Source of the DNA: Hydractinia symbiolongicarpus
Taxonomy: Eukaryota > Cnidaria > Hydrozoa > Anthoathecata > Hydractiniidae
Direction of reading: 5' to 3'
DNA: 64,000 nucleotides
Assembly: GCF_029227915.1 (NCBI RefSeq)
Contig: NC_079877.1
Location: 2,418,001-2,482,000, forward strand
A program made the translations under genes and the position numbers. Shown in pieces: positions 40,901 through 55,460 of this stretch. The notes beneath the pieces were generated by a model. It searched no databases. It saw nothing but the letters and a program-made list of their open reading frames with translations, and was not told where the DNA came from. Every line of letters begins with the position of its first letter. Within the stretch, counting starts at the first letter, position 1.

Positions 40901-42366
40901 CCGTTTGAGTTACAACAGTTGCGTCACACATTCGTACCAACATGTATTTAGTGATTTTTTTCCGATATTACTAAGTTGTATCGCTTTAAACAGTGAAACG
41001 ATTGACTGTGGGACTTAATTGAACTAACTTTGGACTGTGACCTCATAAGTGTGATAAATGAGAAAATTGGACTCCAGGAAAGAACATTCTTCTTACTTTG
41101 ACATGATTGCCGGATCTCAGCGATTACACTGGACCCTGTGGTAGCAATTCATTTAAAAATTTAGATAAATAAGTCGTTTTTACTGTGGGTCCAATCCTAG
41201 CCGTTAGCGCGCGCTGAAGATAGAGAGACAGTTTCAAAAACTTCATTTCATTGAATTTCTAACGGTGTCAATCCGTTTGAGTTACAACAGTTGCGTCACA
41301 CATTCGTACCAACATGTATTTAGTGATTTTTTTCCGATATTACTAAGTTGTATCGCTTTAAACAGTGACACGATTGACTGTGGGACTTAATTGAACTGAT
41401 TTTGGACTTTGACCTTATAAATGTGATAAATGAGTCAGTTTGACTACAAGAAATGATATTATGCGTAATTTGACATGATTGCTGGAACTCAGCGATTACA
41501 TTAGGCTTTGTGGTAGCGCTTTATTTAAAAATTAAGTTAAATAAGTCAATCTTTACTGTGGGACCAATCCTAGCCGTTAGTTCGCGCTGAAGAAATGAAG
41601 ACATTCTCAAAAACTACATTTCATTGATTTCTTGGCGGTATAATTCCGTTTGAGTTACAACGGTTGCGTCACATATTCGTACCAACATGTATTTAGCGAA
41701 AGTATTCTGATATTACTATGTTGCATCGCTTTTAACTGTGAAACGTTTGACTGTGCGACTTAATCGAACTGATTTTGGACTTTGACCTCATAAGTGTGAT
41801 AAATGAGACAATTGGACTCCAAGAAAGAACATTCTTCGTAAATTGACATGATTGCTGGAACTCAGCGATTACACTGGACCCTTTGGTAGCGATTCATTTA
41901 AAAATTTAGATAAATAAGTCATTTTTTACTGTGGGACCAATCCTAGCCGTTAGTTCGCGCTGAAAAAATAGAGAAAGTTTTAAAAAGTACATTTCATTGA
42001 CTTTCTAACGGTTTCAATCCGTTTGAGTTACAACGGTTGGGTCACATATTCGTACCAACATGCATTTAGCGATATTTTTCTGATATTACTAGGTTGCATC
42101 GCTTCTAACAGTGAAACGATTGACTGTGGGACTTAATTGAACTAACTTTGGACTGTGACCTCATAAGTGTGATGAATGTGACAATTGGACTCCAAGAAAG
42201 AACATTCTTCTTAATTTGACATGGCTGCCGGAACTCAGCGATTACACTGGACCCTGTGGTAGCGATTCATTTAAAAATTTAGATAAATAAGTCATTTTTA
42301 CTGTGGGACCAATCCTAGCCGTTAGCGCGCGCTAAAGATATAGAGACAGTTTCAAAAACTCCATTT
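37980..42366. repeat. Higher-order duplication, 7 monomers (offset about 2,606 bp)
   Basis: Rare variants recur at this spacing: ACAGTAAAACGATT (38011 and 40618), TTTTGAAAAATAAGTC (about 38180 and 40787), and GTGTGATGAATGTGAC (about 39560 and 42167). Confidence 0.8.
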
Positions 42367-42869
42367 CTTTGAATTTCTAACGGTGTCAATCCGTTTGAGT
42401 TACAACGGTTGCGTCACATATTCGTACCAACATGTATTTAGCGAAAGTATTCGGATATTATTAGGTTGCATCGCTTTTAACTGTGAAACGTTTGACTGTG
42501 CGACTTAATTGAACTGATTTTGAACTTTGACCTTATGAATGTTATAAGTGAGACAATTGGACACCAAGAAATACCATTCTTCTTAATTTGACATGATTGG
42601 TGGAACTAAGCGTATACACTGGACCCTGGGGTAGCGATTCATTTAAAAATTTAGATAAATAAGTCATTTTTACTGTGGGACCAATCCTAGCCGTTAGCGC
42701 GCGCTGAAGATATAAAGATAGTTTCAAAAAATCCATTTCATTGATTTTCTAACGGTGTCAATCCGTTTCAGTTAGAACGGTTGCGTCACATAGTCGTACC
42801 AACATGTATTTAGTGATTTTCTTCCGATATTACTAAGTTGTATCGCTTTCAACAGAGAAACGATTGACT

Positions 42870-45800
42870 GTGCGACTTAATTGAACTGATTTTGGACTGT
42901 GACCTCATAAGTGTGGTAAATGAGACAATTGGAATCCAAGAAAGAACATTCTTCGTAATTTGACATGATTGCCGGAACTCAGCGATTACACTGGACCCTG
43001 TGGTAGCGATTCATTTAAAAATTTAGATAAATAAGTCATTTTTACTGTGGGACCAATCCTAGCCGTTAGCGCGCGCTAAAGATATAGAGACAGTTTCACA
43101 AACTCCATTTCATTGACTTTCTAACGGTGTCAATCCGTTTGAGTTACAACGGTTGCGTCACATATTCGTACCAACATGTATTTAGCGAAAGTATTCGGAT
43201 ATTATTAGGTTGCATCGCTTTTAACTGTGAAACGTTTGACTGTGCGACTTAATTGAACTGATTTTGAACTTTGACCTTATGAATGTTATAAGTGAGACAA
43301 TTGGACACCAAGAAATACCATTCTTCTTAATTTGACATGATTGGTGGAACTAAGCGTATACACTGGACCGTGGGGTAGCGATTCATTTAAAAATTTAGAT
43401 AAATAAGTCATTTTTACTGTGGGACCAATCCTAGCCGTTAGCGCGCGCTGAAGATATAAAGATAGTTTCAAAAAATCCAATTCATTGATTTTCTAACGGT
43501 GTCAATCCGTTTCAGTTAGAACGGTTGCGTCACATAGTCGTACCAACATGTATTTAGTGATTTTCTTCCGATATTACTAAGTTGTATCGCTTTCAACAGA
43601 GAAACGATTGACTGTGCGACTTAATTGAACTGATTTTGGACTGTGACCTCATAAGTGTGATAAATGAGACAATTGGAATCCAAGAAAGAACATTCTTCGT
43701 AATTTGACATGATTGCTGGAACTCAGCGATTACACTGGACCCTGTGGTAGCGATTCATTTAAAAATTTAGATAAATAAGTCATTTTTTACTGTGGGAGCA
43801 ATCCTAGCCGTTAGTTCGCGCTGAAGAAATAGAGAAAGCTTTAAAAAGTACATTTCATTGACTTTCTAACGGTTTCAATCCGTTTGAGTTACAACGGTTG
43901 GCTCACATATTCGTACCAACATGCATTTAGCGACATTTTTCTGATATTACTAGGTTGCATCGCTTCTAACAGTGAAAGGATTGACTGTGGGACTTAATTG
44001 AACTAACTTTGGACTGTGACCTCATAAGTGTGATAAATGAGACAATTGGACTCCAAGAAAGAACATTCTTCTTAATTTGACATGATTGCCGGAACTCAGC
44101 GATTACACTGGACCCTGTGGTAGCGATTCATTTAAAAATTTAGATAAATAAGCCATTTTTACTGTGGGACCAATCCTAGCCGTTAGCGCGCACTGAAGAT
44201 ATAGAGACAGTTTCACAAACTCCATTTCATTGACTTTCTAACGGTGTCAATCCGTTTGAGTTACAATGGTTGCGTCACATATTCGTACCAACATGTATTT
44301 AGCGAAAGTATTCTGATATTACTAGGTTGCATCGCTTTTAACTGTGAAACGTTTGACTGTGCGACTTAATTGAACTTATTTTGGACTTTGACCTTGTAAA
44401 TGTTATAAGTGAGACAATTGGACTCCAAGGAATAACATTCTTCTTAATTTGACATGATTGCTGGAACTCAGCGATTACACTGGGCGCTGTGGTAGCGCTT
44501 TATTTAAAAATTAAGATAAATAAGTCTTTTTTTACTGTGGGACCAATCCTAGGAGTTATCGCGCGCTGAAGAAATAGAGACAGTTTCAAAAACCACATTT
44601 CATTGACTTTTTAACGGTGTCAATCCGTTTGAGTTACAACAGCTGCGTCACATATTCGGACCAAAATGTATTTAGTGATTTTCTTCCGATATTACTAAGT
44701 TGTATCGCTTTCAACAGTGAAACGATTGACTGTGGGAATTATTTGAACTGATTCAGGACTTTGACCTTATAAATGTAATAAATGAGCCATTTTGACTAAA
44801 AGAAATATCATTCTTCTTAATTTTACATGATTGCTGGAACTCAGCGATTACACTGGGCGCTGTGGTAGCGCTTTATTTAAATACTTAGATAAATAAGATT
44901 TTCTTACTGTGGGACCAATCCTGGCCGTTAGCACGCGCTGAAGAAATAAAGACATTCTCAAAAACTACATTTCATTGATTTCTTGGCGGTATAATTCGGT
45001 TTGAGTTACAACGGTTGCGTCACATATTCGCACCAACATGTATTTAGCGAAAGTATTCGGATATTACTAGGTTGCATCGCTTTTAACTGTGAAACGTTTG
45101 ACTGTGCGACTTAATTGAACTGATTTTGAACTTTGACCTTATAAATGTTATAAGTGAGACAATTGGACACCAACAAATACCATTCTTCTTAATTTGACAT
45201 GATTGGTGGAACTAAGCGTATACACTGGACCCTGTGGTAGCGATTCATTTAAAAATTTAGATAAATAAGTCATTTTTACTGTGGGACCAATGCTAGCCGT
45301 TAGCGCGCGCTGAAGATATAGAGATAGTTTCGAAAAATCCATTTCATTGATTTTCTAACGGTGTCAATCCGTTTCAGTTAGAACGGTTGCGTCACATAGT
45401 CTTACCAACATGTATTTAGTGATTTTCTTCCGATATTACTAAGTTGTATCGCTTTCAACAGAGAAACGATTGACTGTGCGACTTAATTGAACTGATTTTG
45501 GACTTTGACCTCATAAGTGTAATAAATGAGACAATTGGAATCCAAGAAAGAACATTCTTCGTAATTTGACATGATTGCTGGAACTCAGCGATTACACTGG
45601 ACCCTGTGGTAGCGATTCATTTAAAAATTTAGATAAATAAGTCATTTTTTACTGTGGGACCAATCCTAGCCGTTAGTTCGTGCTGAAGAAATAGAGAAAG
45701 CTTTAAAAAGTACATTTCATTGACTTTCTAACGGTTTCAATCCGTTTGAGTTACAACGGTTGGGTCACATATTCGTACCAACATGTATTTAGCGATATTT

Positions 45801-48800
45801 TTCTGATATTATTAGGTTGCATCGCTTCTAACAGTGAAACGATTGACTGTGCGACTTAATTGAACTGATTTTGGACTGTGACCTCATAAGTGTGATAAAT
45901 GAGACAATTGGAATCCAAGAAAGAACATTCTTCGTAATTTGACATGATTGCCGGAACTCAGCGATTACACTGGACCCTGTGGTAGCGATTCATTTAAAAA
46001 TTTAGATAAATAAGTCATTTTTACTGTGGGACCAATCCTAGCCGTTAGCGCGCGCTAAAGATATAGAGACAGTTTCACAAACTCCATTTCATTGACTTTC
46101 TAACGGTGTCAATCCGTTTGAGTTACAACGGTTGCGTCACATATTCGTACCAACATGTATTTAGCGAAAGTATTCGGATATTATTAGGTTGTATCGCTTT
46201 TAACTGTGAAACGTTTGACTGTGCGACTTAATTGAACTGATTTTGAACTTTGACCTTATGAATGTTATAAATGAGACAATTGGACACCAAGAAATACCAT
46301 TCTTCTTAATTTGACATGATTGGTGGAACTAAGCGTATACACTGGACCGTGGGGTAGCGATTCATTTAAAAATTTAGATAAATAAGTCATTTTTACTGTG
46401 GGACCAATCCTAGCCGTTAGCGCGCGCTGAAGATATAAATATAGTTTCAAAAAATCCATTTCATTGATTTTCTAACGGTGTCAATCCGTTTCAGTTAGAA
46501 CGGTTGCGTCACATAGTCGTACCAACATGTATTTAGTGATTTTCTTCCGATATTACTAAGTTGTATCGCTTTCAACAGAGAAACGATTGACTGTGCGACT
46601 TAATTGAACTGATTTTGGACTGTGACCTCATAAGTGTGATAAATGAGACAATTGGAATCCAAGAAAGAACATTCTTCGTAATTTGACATGATTGCTGGAA
46701 CTCAGCGATTACACTGGACCCTGTGGTAGCGATTCATTTAAAAATTTAGATAAATAAGTCATTTTTTACTGTGGGAGCAATCCTAGCCGTTAGTTCGCGC
46801 TGAAGAAATAGAGAAAGCTTTAAAAAGTACATTTCATTGACTTTCTAACGGTTTCAATCCGTTTGAGTTACAACGGTTGGCTCACATATTCGTACCAACA
46901 TGCATTTAGCGACATTTTTCTGATATTACTAGGTTGCATCGCTTCTAACAGTGAAAGGATTGACTGTGGGACTTAATTGAACTAACTTTGGACTGTGACC
47001 TCATAAGTGTGATAAATGAGACAATTGGACTCCAAGAAAGAACATTCTTCTTAATTTGACATGATTGCCGGAACTCAGCGATTACACTGGACCCTGTGGT
47101 AGCGATTCATTTAAAAATTTAGATAAATAAGCCATTTTTACTGTGGGACCAATCCTAGCCGTTAGCGCGCACTGAAGATATAGAGACAGTTTCACAAACT
47201 CCATTTCATTGACTTTCTAACGGTGTCAATCCGTTTGAGTTACAATGGTTGCGTCACATATTCGTACCAACATGTATTTAGCGAAAGTATTCTGATATTA
47301 CTAGGTTGCATCGCTTTTAACTGTGAAACGTTTGACTGTGCGACTTAATTGAACTTATTTTGGACTTTGACCTTGTAAATGTTATAAGTGAGACAATTGG
47401 ACTCCAAGGAATAACATTCTTCTTAATTTGACATGATTGCTGGAACTCAGCGATTACACTGGGCGCTGTGGTAGCGCTTTATTTAAAAATTAAGATAAAT
47501 AAGTCTTTTTTTACTGTGGGACCAATCCTAGGAGTTATCGCGCGCTGAAGAAATAGAGACAGTTTCAAAAACCACATTTCATTGACTTTTTAACGGTGTC
47601 AATCCGTTTGAGTTACAACAGCTGCGTCACATATTCGGACCAAAATGTATTTAGTGATTTTCTTCCGATATTACTAAGTTGTATCGCTTTCAACAGTGAA
47701 ACGATTGACTGTGGGAATTATTTGAACTGATTCAGGACTTTGACCTTATAAATGTAATAAATGAGCCATTTTGACTAAAAGAAATATCATTCTTCTTAAT
47801 TTTACATGATTGCTGGAACTCAGCGATTACACTGGGCGCTGTGGTAGCGCTTTATTTAAATACTTAGATAAATAAGATTTTCTTACTGTGGGACCAATCC
47901 TGGCCGTTAGCACGCGCTGAAGAAATAAAGACATTCTCAAAAACTACATTTCATTGATTTCTTGGCGGTATAATTCCGTTTGAGTTACAACGGTTGCGTC
48001 ACATATTCGCACCAACATGTATTTAGCGAAAGTATTCGGATATTACTAGGTTGCATCGCTTTTAACTGTGAAACGTTTGACTGTGCGACTTAATTGAACT
48101 GATTTTGAACTTTGACCTTATAAATGTTATAAGTGAGACAATTGGACACCAACAAATACCATTCTTCTTAATTTGACATGATTGGTGGAACTAAGCGTAT
48201 ACACTGGACCCTGTGGTAGCGATTCATTTAAAAATTTAGATAAATAAGTCATTTTTACTGTGGGACCAATGCTAGCCGTTAGCGCGCGCTGAAGATATAG
48301 AGATAGTTTCGAAAAATCCATTTCATTGATTTTCTAACGGTGTCAATCCGTTTCAGTTAGAACGGTTGCGTCACATAGTCTTACCAACATGTATTTAGTG
48401 ATTTTCTTCCGATATTACTAAGTTGTATCGCTTTCAACAGAGAAACGATTGACTGTGCGACTTAATTGAACTGATTTTGGACTTTGACCTCATAAGTGTA
48501 ATAAATGAGACAATTGGAATCCAAGAAAGAACATTCTTCGTAATTTGACATGATTGCTGGAACTCAGCGATTACACTGGACCCTGTGGTAGCGATTCATT
48601 TAAAAATTTAGATAAATAAGTCATTTTTTACTGTGGGACCAATCCTAGCCGTTAGTTCGTGCTGAAGAAATAGAGAAAGCTTTAAAAAGTACATTTCATT
48701 GACTTTCTAACGGTTTCAATCCGTTTGAGTTACAACGGTTGGGTCACATATTCGTACCAACATGTATTTAGCGATATTTTTCTGATATTATTAGGTTGCA

Positions 48801-48830
48801 TCGCTTCTAACAGTGAAACGATTGACTGTG
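42870..48830. repeat. Higher-order duplication, 8 monomers (offset 2,979 bp)
   Basis: Approximately 42880-45840 is repeated directly behind itself as 45860-48820. Matching rare variants include GGACCGTGGGGTAGCG (about 43364 and 46343), ATTCGGACCAAAATG, CACCAACAAATACC and TTCGTGCTGAAG. An older two-monomer repeat (offset 744 bp, 42542 and 43286) lies at its left edge. Confidence 0.82.
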
Positions 48831-49599
48831 GGACTTAATTGAACTAACTTTGGACTGTGACCTCATAAGTGTGATAAATGAGACAATTGGACTCCAAGAA
48901 AGAACATTCTTCTTAATTTGACATGATTGCCGGAACTCAGCGATTACACTGGACCCTGTGGTAGCGCCTCATTTAAAAATTTAGATAAATAAGTCATTTT
49001 CACTGTGGGACCAATCCTAGCCGTTAGTGCGCGCTGAAGATATAGAGACAGTTTCACAAACTCCATTTCATTGACTTTCTAACGGTGTCAATCCGTTTGA
49101 GTTACAATGGTTGCGTCACATATTCGTACCAACATGTATTTAGCGAAAGTATTCTGATATTACTAGGTTGCATCGCTTTTAACTGTGAAACGTTTGACTG
49201 TGTGACTTAATTGAACTGATTTTGGACTTTGACCTTGTAAATGTTATAAGTGAGACAATTGGACTCCAAGAAATAACATTCTTCTTAATTTGACATGATT
49301 GCTGGAACTAAGCGATTACACTGGGCGCTGTGGTAGCGCTTTATTTAAAAATTAAGATAAATAAGTCTTTTTTTACTCTGGGACCAATCCTAGCAGTTAT
49401 CGCGCGCTGAAGAAATGGAGACAGTTTCAAAAACCACATTTCATTGACTTTTTAACGGTGTCAATCCGTTTGAGTTACAACAGCTGCGTCACATATTCGT
49501 ACCAAAATGTATTTAGTGATTTTCTTCCGATATTACTAAGTTGTATCGCTTTTAACAGTGAAACGATTGACTGTGGGAATTATTTAAACTGATTCAGGA

Positions 49600-52515
49600 C
49601 TTTGACCTTATAAATGTAATAAATGAGCCATTTTGACTAAAAGAAATATCATTCTTCTTAATTTTACATGATTGCTGGAACTCAGCGATTACACTGGGCG
49701 CTGTGGTAGCGCTTTATTTAAATATTTAGATAAATAAGATTTTCTTACTGTGGGACCAATCCTGGCCGTTAGCACGCGCTGAAGAAATAAAGACATTCTC
49801 AAACACTACATTTCATTGATTTCTTGGCGGTATAATTCCGTTTGAGTTACAACGGTTGCGTCACATATTCGTACCAACATGTATTTAGCGAAAGTATTCG
49901 GATATTACTAGGTTGCATCGCTTTTAACTGTGAAACGTTTGACTGTGCGACTTAATTGAACTGCTTTTGGATTTTGACCTTATAAATGTTGTAAGTGAGA
50001 CAATTGCACTCCAAGAAATAACATTCTTCTTAATTTGACATAATTGCTGGAACTCAGCAATTACACTGTGCGCTGTGGTAGCGCTTTATTTAAAAATTAA
50101 GATGAATAAGTCATTTTTTACTGTGGAAGCAATCCTAGCCGTTAGTTTGCGCTGAAGAAGTAGAGACAGCTTCAAAAAGTACATTTCATTGAATTTCTCA
50201 CGGTGTCAATCCGTTTGAGTTACAACGGTTGTGTCACACATTCGTACCAACATGTATTTAGTGATATTTTTCCGATATTACTAAGTTGTATCGCTTTCAA
50301 CAGTGAAACGATTGACTGTGGGACTTAGTTGAACTGATTTTGGAGTTTGACCTTATAAATGTGATAATTGAGTCATTTTGACTACAAGAAATGACATTCT
50401 TCTTAGTTTGACATGATTGCTGGAACTCAGCGATTACACTGGGCGCTGTGGTAACGCTTTATTTAAAAATTAAGATAAATAAGTCATTTTGTACTGTGGG
50501 ACCAATCCTAGCCGTTATCGCGCGCTGAAGAAATAGAGACAGTTTCAAAAACTACATTTCATTGACTTTCTAACGGTGTCAATCCGTTTGAGTTAGAACG
50601 GTTGCGTCACATAATCGTACCAGCATGTATTAAGTGATTTTCTTCCGATATTACTAAGTTGCATCGCTTTCAACAGAGAAACGATTGACTGTGGGAATTA
50701 ATTGAACTGATTTTGGGCTTTGACCTTATAAATGTAATAAATGAGCCATTATGACTAGAAGAAATAACATTCTCCTTAATTTGACATGATTGCTGGAACT
50801 CAGCGATTACACTGTGCGCTGTGGTAGCGCTTTGTGTAAAAGTTAAGATAAATAAGTCATTTATTACTGTGGAAACAAACCTAGCCGTTATCGCACGCTG
50901 AAGAAATAGAGACAGTTTCAAAAACTACATTTCATTGACTTTCTAACGGTGTAAATCCGTTTGAATTAAAACGGTTGCGTCACACATTCGTACCAACATG
51001 TATTTAGTGATATTTTTCCAATATTACTAAGTTGTATCGCTTTCAACAGTGAAACGATTGACTGTGGGACTTAGTTGAACTGATTTTGGACTTTGACCTT
51101 ATAAATGTGATAAATGAGTCATTTTGACTACAAGAAATGACATTCTTCTTAGTTTGACATGATTGCTGGAACTCAGCGATTACACTGGGCGCTGTGGAAA
51201 CGCTTTATTTAAAAATTAAGATAAATAAGTCATTTTGTACTGTGGGACCAATCCTAGCCGTTATCGCGCGCTGAAGAAATAGAGACAGTTTCAAAAACTA
51301 CATTTCATTGACATTCTAACGGTCTCAATCCGTTTGAGTTAGAACGGTTGCGTCACATAATCGTACCAGCATGTATTTAGTGATTTTCTTCCGATATTAC
51401 TAAGTTGTATCGCTCTTAACAGTGAAACGATTGACTGTGGGAATTATTTGAACTGATTCAGGACTTTGACCTTATAAATGTAATAAATGAGCCATTTTGA
51501 CTATAAGAAATATCATTCTTCTTAATTTTACATGATTGCTGGAACTCAGCGATTACACTGGGCGCTGTGGTAGCGCTTTATTTAAATATTTAGATAAATA
51601 AGATTTTCTTACTGTGGGACCAATCCTAGCCGTTAGCACGCGCTGAAGAAATAAAGACATTCTCAAAAACTACATTTCATTGATTTCTTGGCGGTATAAT
51701 TCCGTTTGAGTTACAACGGTTGCGTCACATATTCGTACCAACATGTATTTAGCGAAAGTATTCGGATATTACTAGGTTGCATCGCTTTTAACTGTGAAAC
51801 GTTTGACTGTGCGACTTAATTGAACTGCTTTTGGATTTTGACCTTATAAATGTTGTAAGTGAAACAATTGCACTCCAAGAAATAACATTCTTCTTAATTT
51901 GACATAATTGCTGGAACTCAGCAATTACACTGGGCGCTGTGGTAGCGCTTTATTTAAAAATTAAGATGAATAAGTCATTTTTTACTGTGGAAGCAATCCT
52001 AGCCGTTAGTTTGCGCTGAAGAAGTAGAGACAGCTTCAAAAAGTACATTTCATTGAATTTCTTACGGTGTCAATCCGTTTGAGTTACAACGGTTGTGTCA
52101 CACATTCGTACCAACATGTATTTAGTGATATTTTTCCGATATTACTAAGTTGTATCGCTTTCAACAGTGAAACGATTGACTGTGGGACTTAGTTGAACTG
52201 ATTTTGGAGTTTGACCTTATAAATGTGATAATTGAGTCATTTTGACTACAAGAAATGACATTCTTCTTAGTTTGACATGATTGCTGGAACTCAGCGATTA
52301 CACTGGGCGATGTGGTAACGCTTTATTTAAAAATTAAGATAAATAAGTCATTTTGTACTGTGGGACCAATCCTAGCCGTTATCGCGCGCTGAAGAAATAG
52401 AGACAGTTTCAAAAACTACATTTCTTTGACTTTCTAACGGTGTCAATCCGTTTGAGTTAGAACGGTTGCGTCACATAATCGTACCAGCATGTATTTAGTG
52501 ATTTTCTTCCGATAT
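49600..52515. repeat. Higher-order duplication, 5 monomers (offset about 1,863 bp)
   Basis: The run from AAATGAGCCATTTTGACTA..AGAAATATC (about 49620 and 51483) through TTGACATAATTGCTGG and TTTGGAGTTTGACC recurs once, offset 1,862-1,864 bp. The same series of variants appears again at about 58900-60000, some 20 monomers away. Confidence 0.72.
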
Positions 52516-53652
52516 TACTAAGTTGTATCGCTTTCAACAGAGAATCGATTGACTGTGGGACTTAATTGAACTGATTTTGGGCTTTGTCCTTATAAATGTA
52601 ATAAATGAGCCATTATGACTAGAAGAAATAACATTCTCCGTAATTTGACATGATTGCTGGAACTCAGCGATTACACTATGCGCTGTTGTAGCGCTTTGTT
52701 TAAAAGTTAAGATAAATAAGTCATTTATTACGGTGGAAACAATCCTAGCCGTTATCGCACGCTGAAGAAATAGAGACAGTTTCAAAAACTACATTTCATT
52801 GACTTTCTAACGGTGTCAATCCGTTTGAGTTAAAACGGTTGCGTCACATAATCGTACCAGCATGTATTTAGTGATTTTTTTCCGATATTACTAAGTTCTA
52901 TCGCTTTCAACAGAGAAACGATTGACTGTGAGACTTAATTGAACTGATTTTGGACTTTGACTTTATAAATGTGATAAATGAGTCATTTTGACTACAAGAA
53001 ATGACATTCTTCTTAGTTTGACATGATTGCTGAAACTCAGCGATTACACTGGGCGCTGTGGAAACGCTTTATTTAAAAATTAAGATAAATAAGTCATTTT
53101 GTACTGTGGGACCAATCCTAGCCGTTTTAGCGCGCTGAAGAAATAGAGACAGTTTCAAAAACTACATTTCATTGACTTTCTAACGGTGTCAATCCGTTTG
53201 AGTTAGAACGGTTGCGTCACATAATCGTACCAGCATGTATTTAGTGATTTTCTTACGATATTACTAAGTTGTATCGCTTTCAACAGTGAAACGATTGACT
53301 GTGGGACTTAGTTGAACTGATTTTGGACTTTGACCTTATAAATGTGATAAATGAGTCATTTTGAATACAAGAAATGACATTCTTCTTAGTTTGACATGAT
53401 TGCTGGAACTCAGCGATTACACTGGGCGATGTGGTAACGCTTTATTTAAAAATTAAGATAAATAAGTCATTTATTACTGTGGAAACAATCCTAGCCGTTA
53501 TCGCACGCTGAAGAAATAGAGACAGTTTCAAAAACTACATTTCATTGACTTTCTAACGGTCTCAATCCGTTTGAGTTAGAACGGTTGCGTCACATAATCG
53601 TACCAGCATGTATTTAGTGATTTTCTTCCGATATTACTAAGTTGAATCGCTT

Positions 53653-55460
53653 TCAACAGAGAAACGATTGACTGTGGGACTTAATTGAACTGATTTTGGG
53701 CTTTGACCTTATAAATGTAATAAATGAGCCATTATGACTAGAAGAAATAACATTCTCCTTAATTTGACATGATTGCTGGAACTCAGCGATTACACTATGC
53801 GCTGTGGTAGTGCTTTGTTTAAAAGTTAAGATAAATAAGTCATTTATTACTGTGGAAACAATCCTAGCTGTTATCGCACGCTGAAGAAATAGAGACAGTT
53901 TCAAAAACTACATTTCATTGACTTTCTAACGGTGTCAATCCGTTTGAATTAAAACAGTTGCGTCACATATTCGTACCAATATGTATTTAGTGATTTCCTT
54001 CCGATAATACTAAGTTGTATCGCTTTCAACAGTGAAACAATTGACTGTGGGACTTAGTTGAACTGATTTTAGACTTTGACCTTATAAATGTGATAAATGA
54101 GTCATTTTGACTACAAGAAATGACATTCTTCTTAGTTTGACATGATTGATGGAACTCACCGATTACACTGGGCGCTGTGATAACGCTTTATTTAAAAATT
54201 TAGATAAATAAGTCATTTTGTACTGTGGGACCAATCCTAGCCGTTATCGCGCGCTGAAGAAATAGAGACAGTTTTAAAAACTACATTTCATTGACTTTCT
54301 AACGGTGTCAATTCGTTTGAGTTAAAACGGTTGCGTCACACATTCGTACCAACATGTATTTAGTGATATTTTTCCGATATTACTAAGTTGTATCGCTTTC
54401 AACAGTGAAACGATTGACTGTGGGACTTAGTTGAACTGATTTTGGACTTTGACCTTATAAATGTGATAAATGAGTCATTTTGACTACAAGAAATGACATT
54501 CTTCTTAGTTTGATATGATTGCTGGAACTCAGCGATTACACTGGGCGCTGTGGAAACGCTTTATTTAAAAATTAAGATAAATAAGTCATTTTGTACTGTG
54601 GGACCAATCCTAGCCGTTATCGCGCGCTGAAGAAATAGAGACAGTTTCAAAAACTACATTTCATTGACTTTCTAACGGTGTCAATCCGTTTGAGTTAGAA
54701 CGGTTGCGTCACATAATCGTACCAGCATGTATTTAGTGATTTTCTTCCGATATTACTAAGTTGAATCGCTTTCAACAGAGAAACGATTGACTGTGGGACT
54801 TAATTGAACTGATTTTGGGCTTTGACCTTATAAATGTAATAAATGAGCCATTATGACTAGAAGAAATAACATTCTCCTTAATTTGACATGATTGCTGGAA
54901 CTCAGCAATTACACTATGCGCTGTGGTAGCGCTTTGTTTAAAAGTTAAGATAAATAAGTCATTTATTACTGTGGAAACAATCCTAGCCGTTATCGCACGC
55001 TGAAGAAATAGAGACAGTATCAAAAACTACATTTCATTGACTTTCTAACGGTGTCCATCCGTTGGAATTAAAACGGTTGCGTCACATATTCGTACCAACA
55101 TGTATTTAGTGATTTCCTTCCGATAATACTAAGTTGTATCGCTTTCAACAGTGAAACGATTGACTGTGGGACTTAGTTGAACTGATTTTAGACTTTGACC
55201 TTATAAATGTGATAAATGAGTCATTTTGACTACAAGAAATGACATTCTTCTTAGTTTGACATGATTGATGGAACTCACCGATTACACTGGGCGCTGTGGT
55301 AACGCTTTATTTAAAAATTTAGATAAATAAGTCATTTTGTACTGTGGGACCAATCCTAGCCGTTATCGCGCGCTGAAGAAATAGAGACAGTTTTAAAAAC
55401 TACATTTCATTGACTTTCTAACGGTGTCAATCCGTTTGAGTTAAAACAGTTGCGTCACAC
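53653..55460. repeat. Higher-order duplication, 3 monomers (offset 1,119 bp)
   Basis: The stretch starting near 53640 (AAGTTGAATCGCTTTC) recurs near 54759 with shared rare variants such as ACTATGCGCTGTGG, GATTTTAGACTTTG and GATGGAACTCACCGATT. Confidence 0.7.
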